From assembly GCA_013398015.1 (NCBI GenBank), contig VZRR01012727.1, positions 1,341,901 through 1,405,900 on the forward strand: DNA of 64,000 bases, given 5' to 3'. The translations under genes and the position numbers were made by a program. Shown in pieces: positions 12,201 through 26,000 of the stretch (position 1 is its first letter; the number at the start of each line of letters is the position of its first letter). Below the pieces are notes generated by a model. It was not told the DNA's origin, ran no database searches, and saw only the letters and a list, made by a program, of their open reading frames with translations. Source of the stretch: Oreocharis arfaki. Taxonomy: Eukaryota; Chordata; Aves; Passeriformes; Paramythiidae.

Positions 12201-15200
12201 TTACCTGAATGACTGTGGCAGATTTATTTCTGGCTTGCTCCAGCTTTGCCTTTTTCAGATTGAAGAGAGTCATCCTGGCCAAGTATCCCTTCCAATGCTT
12301 CTGGATGAAAATGGCTGCATTCTCTTTCCTCAGGATGCGTCGGCGAGCCAAGAAGATCATGGCAGATTTTTGAATTATCCGAGCAGCTCTGTCTCTTTCC
12401 TACAAAGAGTAAATTTCCACCGAACATTAGCTATGGAATTTTCACTCAAATCTTTAATTTGAATAACTATTTAGACCAATTTCATAAAAATATAGTACAT
12501 ATGCACACATTGTAAGATTAATTAATAAAATAATTTCTGCAATGTTTAAAGGGTTTTTGTTTTGATTCCTTCTCCCTCACCAGCATCTTTACTATTAGTT
12601 ATTTCAAAAGAGTTGTAAAGGCAATGTTTTGTCATCATTATTAAGGTTGTGTAGATTTTATAACTGGAGATGAAAAATCCTAAATACAACCTCTGTCCCC
12701 TTCTACACCACAGAGTCTTGGAATATTTCACGTGAACACTGTTCCAGCATCAAATAAAATCTAACTCAGTAAGACACAGTGGTGGAATTTATGAGCCTTA
12801 AGAGCGTCCGCTTTGAAACCCTCACAAGATCTGGTATAAATACCAGATCAAGATACAGAACATCAGAACTCATGAAATTCAATTCAAAAGACTGGTGAAG
12901 CTTAGCTCCTTAGCAGAAATAGTAAATCCATGCAGAAGTTTAATTACTCCTCTCATCTTGTAGATATTGACAGGGATTAACTACTCCTTTTGTTTTAAGG
13001 AAGCAGTGCAACTATTAAATTTGAAATATTGGGAAAAGAGTTTAAGGGGTGATACACAAAAAAGAACAGTAGCCTTTAAACACCTGTAATTAATTCAGAA
13101 GGCTAAAAGAAAAGTGAAGCTTAGTAGATTACACCATCAAGAAGGCCACGTATTTTGATGAGAGAAATAGCACTCATTAGTTTAAATGCCAATATTACTC
13201 CAATAAGCCTGTATTTTCCATTGAATTTATATTCTCTATTTTTTCCTTAATGTAGAAGCAATGAATATTGCACAAGCAATGAGTACCTGAGAGAGTTTCA
13301 GTTCCCTTTTCAGCCTGTAGTTCCTCCAAGCAGCCTGAATTAATCGTGCAGCTCGAGTTTCTCGGCGAAGATCGAGAAGCCGTGAACACAGAAATGACAG
13401 GTAGGTGATAACAACCTACAGAAACACAGAACACAGCAGGGTAAGGGCTGTACAAAAGAGCAGGACACGTTCACAGGAGGGCAGAACACATTCAAATCAA
13501 CTCCAAAGGCATTTTACCTTCTCATCAGGAATTGTATTTGACATGTCTGCATGATGAATCATTGCTGGTATCCCGCCTAGGTCAGAAACTGCAGCGTTGA
13601 TCAGCTGGAAGTTTTGCTTTTCATTGTCCAAGAGTTCCTTGTATAGGACTGAGGGAGTTACAGCTTTGTAAAAACAAAACATCAGTCAAATCAAATTGTG
13701 CTTAAAAGAAATAGATCTAACACGAACTTCTGAGCATCAAGTAACTCACTTTGATCAAACACTTCTTCCACAACATTTAGAGAAGTGTCCGACTCAGATG
13801 AGGAGGAGGAGTTTAGTCCCACTGTAACAGTTCTTGAGCATTCTACAGTTTGAGTTGTCCGCTGGCACACAGCTTCCAAAGGCACGTAACAGGGGTGATA
13901 GTGATGAATCAAATGGCATAATACTCTGCCATCTGAGAAACACACTGTGAAATTTTCTACCTGTTAAATAAAATAAAATACAAATTCCTTCAATTTTTCT
14001 TGATAGTTAATTGGTATAGACTGGATATGAATTTCTTCTCTTGTACCTTTAAATGTGACCAAGTGGAAATTATCTCTTAAAAAAATTAGGTAGGTAGTGC
14101 TTCCTTTGAACATTTACTGCAAAGTGACATACAGCTGTGACAACCCAGAAACAGAAGAGGCATCAGTACAGTGAATCTACAAGGGAAACATATAAGAAAC
14201 CAATCTTTCTACAGCAGGATCCCAAGTAAACTTCTATAGATACCTTTACATTAGGTCTTCAACGTAGAAATAAGTTCTGAATTTGCATCAGTCCTAAGTG
14301 CCCTGTTTTACCCTTCAGAAAGACCAGCAGCTGCTACTGTATTCTGACCAGTCAGGTCTCTGATCAGGGCTTCCCTTCTTGGAATGAGCAAACATATCCC
14401 TTCTAAACAAACATCTGAGGAGATGAACTGACCTTATCCCAAACGTTAGTTTAATTCTCATAGTTCTTATAAACACTGAAAATTCTATGCACAAATACTT
14501 TTAAAATGAAGGCTGCTTAAAAGTCCACAAACAATTCCCATTCCAGTAAAAAATGTTTTATTTTTGAAAAGCATTTTTATGCACAAGACTAACTGGAAGG
14601 GGAAATTTTTTGCTCAGATTTTTTTTTAAAAGAGAGCTGCAGCTAAACTTACAGAGTGATGGCTATTTCAAATCCGATTAAACGAAGTCCAGAAAGATAT
14701 TTACAAATAATTACCATTTACTTCTACTGCATATTTGATAGTTTGAAGAACTCTGCTCTGTAAAGAATTACAACAGCACAGGGTGTATTTGTTGAAGTGT
14801 ACACAAAACTATTTACCTTGATATTGTAAAATCCACAAACAGCATTAACCCATGCCATCAGCAGCTTCACATTTTCACTGTAACTCTGAGATGAGAAGTT
14901 ACTACTGTCTTCCTGTACTCTAAAATCAGTTGGAAAAGTCTTGATGGCACCCAATCGTGCTTTTCTCTTGTGTGTGTCCTTCAAAAATTCAATTTCTTCT
15001 TTTAACTGTTCCACATTCAGAAAAACATCCACCTGTTAGGAAGAAAAACAAAAGACTGATGTGTCAACAGTCTGACATGTCAGGCATTACAGCCACTGGA
15101 GGCAGAGCTTTAGACATGGCATTTTAAAGAGAAACTATGCTCACTTTAGCAGTACCTCTCACACAATCAGTAGTAGATAATCTGGATTTGCCAGCATAGA

Positions 15201-16965
15201 TGGCAGATAAAACACCCTAAATCTACCCTTCCCACAGTTCTGTGTAGAACAGTTACTGCGTTAGTTAATAGTTGGGAGAGACAAGGAAATTCCCCCAAAC
15301 AGCCTGTGTAATTTCAACATGCTCTCAGAGGAAGCAATTTGAGGTCCTGCCTGCATTTCCATGAGCCCATGTACCAATGCTCCTCTTAAGGCATTCCAAA
15401 AGGACTTGAGCTTGTGCTGTGATGGAAGAAGATTTGGAGAGCAAGCAGCATATCCACAGGGCTTGGATAAAGCCACTACTCACTGAAATTATTTCTCTAA
15501 TCAAAAGCAATGCAACTGTGACACACTCATCAGAAGAACTAACTGAAGGAAGTCAACTACTTAATAGTGTAACAGTACTTAAGAAAGAAAATAATTACAT
15601 TAGATTTTTATTATAGTGTTCTATCTTAGTGATAGTTCTATGGCTATAGTCTTTAATATTTTTGCTTTACATATACTTAACTGCACTTACATTCCTGACT
15701 ACCTAGCGGCGAAATTCCACCTTAACTTTTATCTTGTTTTGCCTTTCATGCATCATGTTCCTTCCAACTGGACTTGTAAGTTGGACATTTATTTTTAAAA
15801 TACTCTCTGACTCAAGTTAACTCTTAAAACAGTCTTAAGAAAGTTATTTTTACTTCCTCTACTAACTTTTGAAATGTCATTGTAGTAACACCTAAGAAAT
15901 CTTCATTCTTATTTCGAGAATGTTCCATCAAATTGACATTTTAAGATAAGAGGAAGAAAAAGTAGAAGAGCTATAGCTTCAGAGATTACTCTATAATTGT
16001 CTATCAGTGTAACCTCAAAATGTCCTTTTCAGTTAGTAAGAGTCATCCTGCAGTTCGAGACCAACATTAATTTAAAGTATCAATTCTGCTACTATACAGC
16101 ATAAACTCAGAAGTTCAGTGTTTTCCAAAAATGTGAATGAACGTGTAAGAAAAAGCACAGCTAAAACGTTATCCAAGCTGTATTGTCAGTGAACAATTTG
16201 TAGTTTAGTAAAGTTTACATGGAACTTTAAATGTACAAAGCAAATAATTTCAGTCTAAAATATGATTAACAGAGGCTTTCACAGATATCAAATATACCTA
16301 AAAAGACAGGTGTTTTCATTATTCCTCCATTGTAACCAGCGAAAACCAAACAAAATAAGCAATTTAATAGTACCTGGAAGGCAAATACAATTTTCCACAG
16401 CAGTGCCAACGTTCGTTCCCTGTGTCTATCCACGATATCCCTGGAGTCAATTGAAGCACCTATCAAATAAAACAAAGGATTAAAATGTGCACTAGTTATC
16501 TGATGCACATAGAATAAATAACCCTGATTTCTAGGCCTTACCACTTTCATCTTTCAAGTGCACTCCCCGGTCTTTAAGGACATTAAGAACAATATCAACA
16601 TTATGCATCTTCTGTAGCCGACTTATTGCAGGAACTCTCAGTTGTTTTGAAAGACTCCAGTTCTTGGTCAGAAGCTCCACTGTTCTCCTAACAAAGGTAA
16701 TTGCATGGTTTAATGCCTCTGATGAGCTCACATTAAGTATCATAAAAAAGAAAATAAGTATTTCAATAGAATTCTGTATCAACGCACACAAGACGAATTC
16801 CACATTGTAAATCCACAGCCAGGTTTGTTACAGCAAAATCAAATTCATCAAGTGGAGTTTGAATATGACTGACAGGTAGTCCTAGGAAACCCAGATGGCG
16901 GGAAAGGTCACCTTCACCACTCAGGAAGTCCCGGGAACATGCAAGCAAAAGGTCTTTGCTAGCCT

Positions 16966-17004
<39 letters not shown>

Positions 17005-20000
17005 ACACTACAATATTTGTCAAGCAGAATACAAACTTCATCCCTTGTACCTCCCAAATTGCATTTCATATTTACTTGTCTAATTCTTAAAATTCTGTGG
17101 TTTTTAAAAAATTATTTTTAGTAAGTCACACAGCTTGACTTTTGTCAGATTAAGAACAACGAAAAAATACTACACTGAGTCTTAGGACAATAGTGGAGAG
17201 AGACATCAAATCACAGCTTTCACCTTGAACTCTGCATCCTTACAAAAGAGGCAGGGGTCATGGTCAATCATTCTGGACAGTTTGGCACAATCCAGAAAGC
17301 AAACCAACAGCAACAATTTTTTCAGTGTGAACTTGGACAAAGCTTCTTCATGACCTAAAATGATAGAACTCAGTAAGTGATAGTTAAAAAATTAAGTGCT
17401 ACATAGAAGTTGGTTTTGGAAGTTGTCATTACCTTCCCGGTAAAGGTGAGGCACAGTGGGATGTCTGTATTCAGCTGCAATGTCAGGGTTCCAAAGCAAG
17501 CGATTAAGGATAAATATTGCTAAACCCATAACATCACTATTGCTCTCCAAAGCTATCAGTTCTCCATAGATAGTCTAATATGAAAGAAAGGGAAAAAAAC
17601 CAGAAGTGTTAAAAATTACCTTAAGTACTATGTGATTTTTTGAAAAATATACATTATTGAATGCCTAAAATAATAAATGGTAATTGGTCTCTAAAAAATC
17701 AAACAGTTTTCAACTGAGTCACTGAAAGGTAAAGCCAAAGGAAATTTCAGAAGATCTAATCTCATTCTAAAACATGTATGATCATCTACATCTGAGAAAT
17801 CAATCAGGAGCTTCTTCAAGATAACCACATCCTTCCCCAGTTTAGTAAAGTGAAACTGATACGGAAATGCTTTTGTGTTATTGGTCAGGGAATTAACTTC
17901 CAATTTCCTTGATTAAATATTTTCCTTCTTAATAAGGTAATCATTTTTTAAAAGCAAGTACATCGGAACAATTTAAAAGATATGCATCATAGTATAATTG
18001 AACCTACCTGAATTAGAAAAAACAAAGAAACCCAAAACAACTTCTACTAAAAAAATTGCTAAATGTCTTTTAAACTTAGATTATAGATTATAGACTATAC
18101 ACAGTGCACTTACCTCCAGGCCTATACGCAGCCATAAGGGGTTGTAAGATAAAAGCCAGTTAAGGACTTTCTGCCTTTCTCCTGCAAGAGAGCATCTTTT
18201 AATATTAGATCCAGTACACATTTCATACTGATGCAAAAATTTCTATTAACTAATCCTGGATTAAACAGAGTGTGTGAATAATCCTTTCCCTACTTACAAG
18301 AGCGCAGAATGCCAGGTTTCAGTGCTCTTACCTATGTCTTTCCAGAGGTGCCTGTCCCTCCGGACCAGCAGGCGCCTGGTTTCGATCTCCAGCTCGAGTC
18401 TCTGGATGGCTTTAACCATGGTTTCGGAGGTGAACAGGCGGCAGGCCTCGCGCCGCAGCTTATTCAGCTTACGGCGAGCTGTGTACGCTTTTAGAGACGC
18501 CTCATCTTTTGTAGGGGCCTTAGGAAGGCTCATTTTGTGATGGTTCTCTTCTCCCAGGATAAGAGCAGCTGCATTAACTGTTTAAACATGCACAAAAAGT
18601 ATGCATTTACATATCAAATAAAGGTAGCTTTGCACACCTCATTTATTTTTTTTCCCCTCTCTAAGCTGACATTTTGTTATTTTCATTCTGACTAATGATT
18701 TACCCCCCAGGAAGCTTGTCAGCTGTTACACTAAACATATGGTGTCGAGTAGAAGAATACTAGCCAAGTATTAAATATAAGAACACTTATTTCATAAGAG
18801 AGCAGTGCTAGGAATTCAGTTTTAAGATTATTGGTTCCATCTTCAGTTTTTTTAAATGAAGCTAAAGATAGAGGAAAAAGTAGATTATCCTTTTAGTAAA
18901 GTGCCAGCTATAATGTTTTCCAGCAGGTGGGGTTTCCCCACTCAACACCCACTGGGCAGTGCATTCTTGTTGCAGAGCACACTCCCCTATGCAGAGGGCG
19001 TGGTGTGCTGTGCTCGCCATGAGCAAGTGAGCCATCCACACATAACAGAAGGGGAAAAATACGACAACATGACCCTGAAAAGGCTTAGTGTTAAACGAGT
19101 ACCACTACTCATTAGTGTTTATAAAGTATATAACATAATGCTTAAGAAAACGAGAAGACAAAATTCTTGTACTCTTACCTTGTGAGGTATTTGTTTTTAC
19201 ATTGAAGTCATCTGGGGTAAGTACAAAATTTAACCACCAAGTGAAACCTCGTTGCTGCTTCTCCTTCCAACGTTCATCATAAAACATGTTTTTAGCAGCA
19301 AAAGGCATTGGGTGCCTAGGGATGACTTAAAAAAATCCAAAACAAAACAATAAAAATATAAGCCGTTGTGGTTCTTGAAATGTTTGATAACCAATATACG
19401 TTTCATTGTGGAAAGGATTAATGTTTGACACTCCATTTAGCACTATAGCCAAAAAAAGCAGATTGTTAAAATCTTCAGTCACTTGCGGATCAGGGACTAT
19501 TAAATGAATTTCAGCCACAAAATATGGATTGAGCTGTTACAGCACTAGAACCAAGACAAGATATCTAGAACTCAGGCCATTTGCAACGAGGCAAACCCAA
19601 GCTGAACTGGATTACATCCAGAAAGATCTTATAGATGCATTTTTCAGAGCAGATCAACTTAGTATTCTTAACTACGCAAAATTTTTATCTTGTTGGGAAA
19701 AAATTTGCTCTTCTGAGGTATTCTGTTGTTGCCTTAAAACGCTATCAGATATGGAAGAGGCATTTAACTGATAACCACCAATAAGCTGAGAGCATAACTG
19801 TAATGTAGCTTTTACACTTACAGGCCAGTGTGGAAGAAAGTAAGATTTACCCTCAGCTGATCATGTGTTACAACCAATTTTCTTATAAGTAGCCAAAACA
19901 GATCACAAAAGGTTACATATATGGTTCTACTAGATATTGATTCATTTTAGGTACTATCTTCTGTTTTTCTCAGTTCTAACCAGTTAGGTCTTACCTGACA

Positions 20001-23000
20001 CCAGCAGTACAATTGTGATATTCTGTTCAGTGTTTTACTAAACACCCAGGTCTGCCTACCTGTTTTCAAGGGTTTCACAAATGTCAGGTGAGACTGGGCC
20101 AATCCAGGGACAGGTTTACTAATTCTCTTGGTAGCTTTAGGTGCCTTCTGAAGTGAAGAACCTACCAGCATTAACACAAAAATACCAACAGGAAATACGT
20201 CAGTAAAAATTAATGCATTAAAGTTCATATCACTTCTAAAGCACAGAACTAGAATAATTCCCCATGAACCATTCAAAATACAGTATTTTCCTGTTGATGG
20301 AAAGTTACACAAACCATTTTGGCTGCAATTAAAGGGGGAAAATGTTCAAGAGTAAACAACTGCTCTTGTATGTCACAGTTCTTCCATAACACTAAGGAAA
20401 TGCAGTGTTAGAATTTCATTAAATGTCTAGAAACACTAAGCTAAATTGTACAAACTTTCATTAGAACATGTGACAGGGTGTATTCTATAAACATTTGGGG
20501 TAAGAGATATCAATTTTAGGGCTTTATTCACTCCTTCCCACAGTTAGACAGCTTACTACATTGATACTCAATTCAGAGCAGCCTGCCTTGCATTAGTTTA
20601 TGCATCAAGGCACTAGTTAATAAGTATTATCCAACACACAGATACAGGATTTAAATAAAATACAAGGAAAAATGCAGATCCAGGCTTTCTCAACACGGTA
20701 AAACAAAGCCTTTTAGCACAATCGTATTTTCACATCGATGCCAAATGAAGGATGAAAATGTGTTCTGTTGCAGAAGAACTACAGTTGCTGCCTGACAAGA
20801 TGGTACTTCAGAAATAAAAGATATTGATGATTTAGAAAGGGGAGAAAGGAAGATGTGTGGATGCAGGGAACTAGACTGGTGAGCCTCACTTCTCTGCCTG
20901 GGAATATCATGGAATGGATCCTCATGGAAGAGATGTTTAAAGCACACATAAGACAAGGACGTGATTCAAGACAGCATGGCTTTACTTAGGGCAAATTGTG
21001 CCTGACCAGTCTGGTGGCCTTTTGTGGTGGAGTGGCTGACACTGTCAACAAGGGAAACTGACTGATGTAATCTACCTAGAGTTCTGTAAGGCCTTCCACA
21101 CAGATCCACATGGTATCCCTGTTTCCACACTGGAGAAATATGGTCTTGGAGGGTGTACCACGGGGTGGATAAGGAAGTGCAGCCAGAGTTGTGATCCATG
21201 GCTGTATGACCATACATACAGGTATGTATGGAGGCTAGCGTTGAGTGGTGTCCCTTAGGGATCTGTCTTGGCACTGGTGCTCTTTAATACCTTTATCAAT
21301 GACACAGAGACAGAGATTGTGTCACCTGCAGATGTGCCAAGGGTGCACTCTAAGCTGAGCTGTGCAGGTGACACAACAGACTGGGAGAAGAACTCAGAGA
21401 GAGCAGCCCTGCAGAGGAGGACTTAGGGGTTCTGATGGATGAAAAGCTGGACATGAGCCAACAGTGTGCACTCATAGCCCAGAAGGCCAACTGAATCCTG
21501 GGTTGTGTCAGAAGAGGGGTGGCCAGAGGTCAAGGGAGGGGATTACTCCCCTCTACTGTGCCCTTGCCCAGCCCGTCTATCCTAATGTATTAATAGAAAT
21601 AACCTGGTAGATAACACACCTTTTCCTGCTGCATATCAACTCTTTCAGCACATTGTTTTTATGCAGATCACCTTGAAAAGCCTGACACTGAAGTGCATTA
21701 CTGAAAGCCCCAAATCAAATCCAGATTGCAGAACAGATCATCTAACTCAGGAAAGCAGCATGGGCTATTTTGATCTAAAAGCCGTGATGAATTTTTCCTG
21801 TTAGTTAAATTTTGCAAATTAAATGCATCTTTAAGTGACAGACCCTCATTCTTTTCAAATTCCAGAGCATATTTGGGATTGGAACAGCTAGAAAACCCAA
21901 AATAAACTGAAATGCAAGCTGTCAGCTTTTCCTGGTCTTCAAGCAACAAAGTATTAGCAAACAGTAAGGCAGAGAGATCTACACAAGGCTGACAACAAGC
22001 ACAGACAGTAAAAAGCAGGCAGAGTGAAAAAGACTTAGGAACTTCTTCACTGGAAGGGTGGTTAGGAATTATCACAGGTTGCCCAGGAAAGTGCTGGAAT
22101 CACCACCCCTGGAAGTGTTGAAAAGGTGCATGGATGTGGCACACAGGGTGATGGTTTAGTGGTGAACATGGTGGTGCCAAGTTAATAGCTGGACTCAATG
22201 TTCCAAGAGGTCTTTTCCAAACTTCATGATTCTACATTTGAAAACACGTGACAACAGCAATGGAGTCAAGAATTCACAATGGTAAATGTACACGTGACAA
22301 ATCTTGTGCAGTAAGTTCCCAGAAAATTTGAATTACGTAGGAAGGGAGCTGCTCAAGAGCTTTTAGATACTTTTCCTATTATTGTCATTAACAAATTTAC
22401 ACAGGAAGAAAGTAAATTTGAAGCCAATTACACAACCAAAACTCTAACCTACTATTCAATTTTTTAAAACGCAGATACCTCACAGATTGCAAAGGCCCAC
22501 ATTTCAGAGATATGAAATATTGCTGATTGATCCTAGACAGTTCAGTTTGCCATACACATTTCCTAATCAAAGGCATCTTTTAGAAAATGGTAAATGAAGG
22601 AAACACTGCTCACCAGCTTTCTTTCTCTGCCCTGCTCTCTCTCCGTTCGTGGGTTTGAAAGCTGATGGTCGTCTGGTTGTACGTGTGTGATTGTCTGTGG
22701 TAGAGGTCAGAGCTCTTTTTCTTTCCACTTCTTCCACATGCACTGGAGCCGTAACTCTACTATTTCCTAAATACGTTTCACTTTTCCTCTTACGACACGA
22801 AGAAGTTGATCCAGTAGGAGATGAATTTACTTTGTCATTGTGACACTGATTTTCAGATGAAATGGGACCTGTAACTGGCTGGTGTTTTGATGTTTCTGCT
22901 TCAGCACGTACAGGCACCACATTAGCACATTCTATTATTGCTTTATTAAGGCATTTTTTAGATTTTGGCTGGCGAGTTTCCACTCTTGTTTCTTCAGGAG

Positions 23001-26000
23001 CACCCGGCTTACTTTTTATGACAGTGGCAGAAAGAATTGGAGGCTTTTTTGTTTGTTCTCTCCGAGAATGATTGTCAGTCTGGAGCTCCTCTGCAGAAGG
23101 AAAACTGCAGTGATCTTCCTGGGGTTTATCATAATGAAGTGCCTGTGATTTTACATGATGCAACTCAAAGATTTCATTTAAGTTGTGCTCTACATGAACA
23201 TGTGTTTCTGTCTCTACACCTCTGTCTTTTTTCCATTTTGAGGGTAGAAATCTCTTAACAATGTAAGTCTCTGTGGTGGATGATACTAATGCTGCCTCAG
23301 GTTTAGGAGTTTTTGACTGTTTATCTGACAAACTGTCCTTCACAAATTGATCAGGTGACAGAACTTGAAAAGGCTGTTCTATTACATCTACATCCACTTG
23401 ATAATTGTCATTTACAAAAGCATCTGGACTTAAAATTCTCCTTGTACTTAAAACAGGTGCAGAGGCTGAGTGTTCCGGACTGGAAACTGGTGAGAGCGTA
23501 AAATTCAGAACTCCTCCATCGTTTGAAATTGGCAGTTGTGCTAATCCAGCAGAACTGGAGGCGCTTTCAGATTGCGATTGATTGTGCTCAGCACCACATT
23601 TATTGGTGTTACAGCTGTCTGTGTCAGGCAACAACTCCTCATTTCCAGAGGCGGCAATATCCCCAAACGTAGTAGACCTTCTCAGGGCAAGAGGTGTGTG
23701 AACAGTACTGCCACGTTCCTCTGGCACTGGTGCAATAGGAGATGGAGGCAGCTGATTTTCCGTGCCAGTAAGAGGGTCGCTTCCTTGGGATACATTATTC
23801 TGCACCGTGTTCTGATTCTCACGTGGCTGAAGTGGACTTCTAAGTCTATCCACCTTCCGAGAAACTTGAAATGTTTTATTAACATTTTTAATTTCTAAAG
23901 TGTTCTTAACTTTTATTGCAGATGTTCCAGAACAATTTTTCTTTTTCAACGTATCCCAAAGACTCTTCTGAAAAAGAACCGTAAATAAAAGTTAGTGTGC
24001 TGGCTTCCTAAATTCTTCTACACGTAAAAGTGAAGACTACTAGCATATTCAATCAAATTTTAAAAAGACTATAAAAAGAACACCTAATAAAAAATTTACA
24101 ATACGTTATTTGCAGGCTTGAAAACCATTTGTTTGGTCATGTTTTAGTTTTATTCTTTAAGCTGTAGTGTGTAAGTACCTACTTTCTAACCCAGCTAAAA
24201 AAAGTTGAGGACAACGGGCATTTCCACAGCATCATTTATCACTGAGTTTTGCAGCAATAAAACTGCGTTTTCTAGTAATAAAAAACAATATTTGCATCAG
24301 TGATGCCAAAGTAATAGAATTAAGGCACAGTAAATGCACACTCACCTTTTTCTTTGGGGGCTGCTCAGCAGCACCAAGGAGCACAGCTTGATGTTTTACA
24401 ACGTCATTAACAACAAAAGTCACCAGTTCTCTGACTTTTCCTTCTTCTAATGGTGTCCATGTGACAGAAACAAAGATTCTTTGTCCTGCCTATTGGAGAA
24501 AAAGAAATATTTAATATCTAGCATTTGGATACACTTACGCAACATTGAAGATGAAGTAATTAATCAAACCAGGAGAAGTATATAGAAGTAATAAATATTC
24601 TGACAACACGAAATGACAAAAAATTATTAAATGTTTGAATGTCAGTTTTCCTTCTCTGACACATAAATTTAAGCAACACCTATCAAAAATGTTGTCTTAC
24701 TAAAAGGACATATACCTCTTAGTCAAATTACAGTGGAAAACAAGAAAGAATACACATAAATATAACACATAGTAGAAAGGAGAAGGTTTGAGTAAAGGTG
24801 AGTAGAAGAAATTACATAATTTTTTGCACATATTAACCAAATAAGCCCTCTAGAGTAATTTTGAGAGAATTAGGGTGGGACTAATAATCAGAGGTTGATT
24901 TTTAGGACTTTAGTTGACTCTAAGCACAAGTGTCAAATTTTTCAGTTAAATGGCATGCTAAGATGAGATTTGACATAGAAGTTCTTGGGGAAAAAAAAGG
25001 AAGACACTGAAAACTATCAAGGAAGTAATGAAGCTTTCTATTAATTAATTCCTACAGGAACATGTTATTCAAATACTTCGCAGTGAGTAACTCCAGCCTG
25101 GTTTTATAAGCGCGTTGTTGCAAGAGATCTCCAGAGTGTTTCATCTTCTCTCACAAACACTGTGGACAGTCTAGATAATGGAAGATATATACTCATCTAA
25201 ACTATTGTTTTTAAAACTGGCATTGATTGGACTAGCCACAGTTTGCACTTCCTTAGGTAAATGTTTAGCCCTATTTTAAGCATGCTTTGCTCTCTATTGT
25301 GTCACTAATTATTGTGCAGAACAGTGAACTAGCATCCTCTTCCCTCAGCCTTTTCCCTAAACATATGCCCTGAAACTTTTTGACAGGTCTCTGCCTTTAA
25401 AACAACATTCCCAGAGAACAATTAATTTCTTTTTTTTTTTNCCTCCGGCCCCGCGGGTCCCCTCCCGTACCTCCACAAAGAAGCGGCGGTGCTCGATGCT
25501 GAAGCCCCTGGCAGCGGCCGGGAAGCGGTCGATGACCACCTCGGCGTCATCCTCGTTGGGGTTGTCGATGCCCAGCAGGCGTGTGCGGGAGGCGCCCACA
25601 CGCAGCCGGCCGAAACTGAGGAAAGGCGGCCGAGAGAAGTAACTCAGGACCAGCACGGCGGGGCCCTCCTCCACGTCCTCCTCGCCGCCCCGCACGACCC
25701 AGCGCCGCCTACCAGGGTTGTTGGCGGGGCTGTGGTCCCCCCGCGCCGCTGCGGTGACNNNNNNNNNNNNNNNNNNNNNNNNNNNNNNNNNNNNNNNNNN
25801 NNNNNNNNNNNNNNNNNNNNNNNNNNNNNNNNNNNNNNNNNNNNNNNNNNNNNNNNNNNNNNNNNNNNNNNNNNNNNNNNNNNNNNNNNNNNNNNNNNNN
25901 NNNNNNNNNNNNNNNNNNNNNNNNNNNNNNNNNNNNNNNNNNNNNNNNNNNNNNNNNNNNNNNNNNNNNNNNNNNNNNNNNNNNNNNNNNNNNNNNNNNN

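Larger units (their letters stand above)
11287..22613 (-). other. ASPM introns 3-17
   Basis: The larger introns here are 11287-12204 (contains the tRNA-Ile SINE), 12400-13286, 13961-14816, 15033-16373, 17575-18113, 18578-19178, 19326-20059 and 20162-22613 (contains two CR1 pieces). Introns 8, 10, 11, 14 and 15 are only about 80-100 bases. I see no other gene in these introns. Confidence 0.8.

Noticed and set aside
20690..21274. Minus-strand ORFs of 88 and 102 codons
   Set aside because: They lie antisense to a recognisable CR1 reverse-transcriptase region and are chance ORFs.
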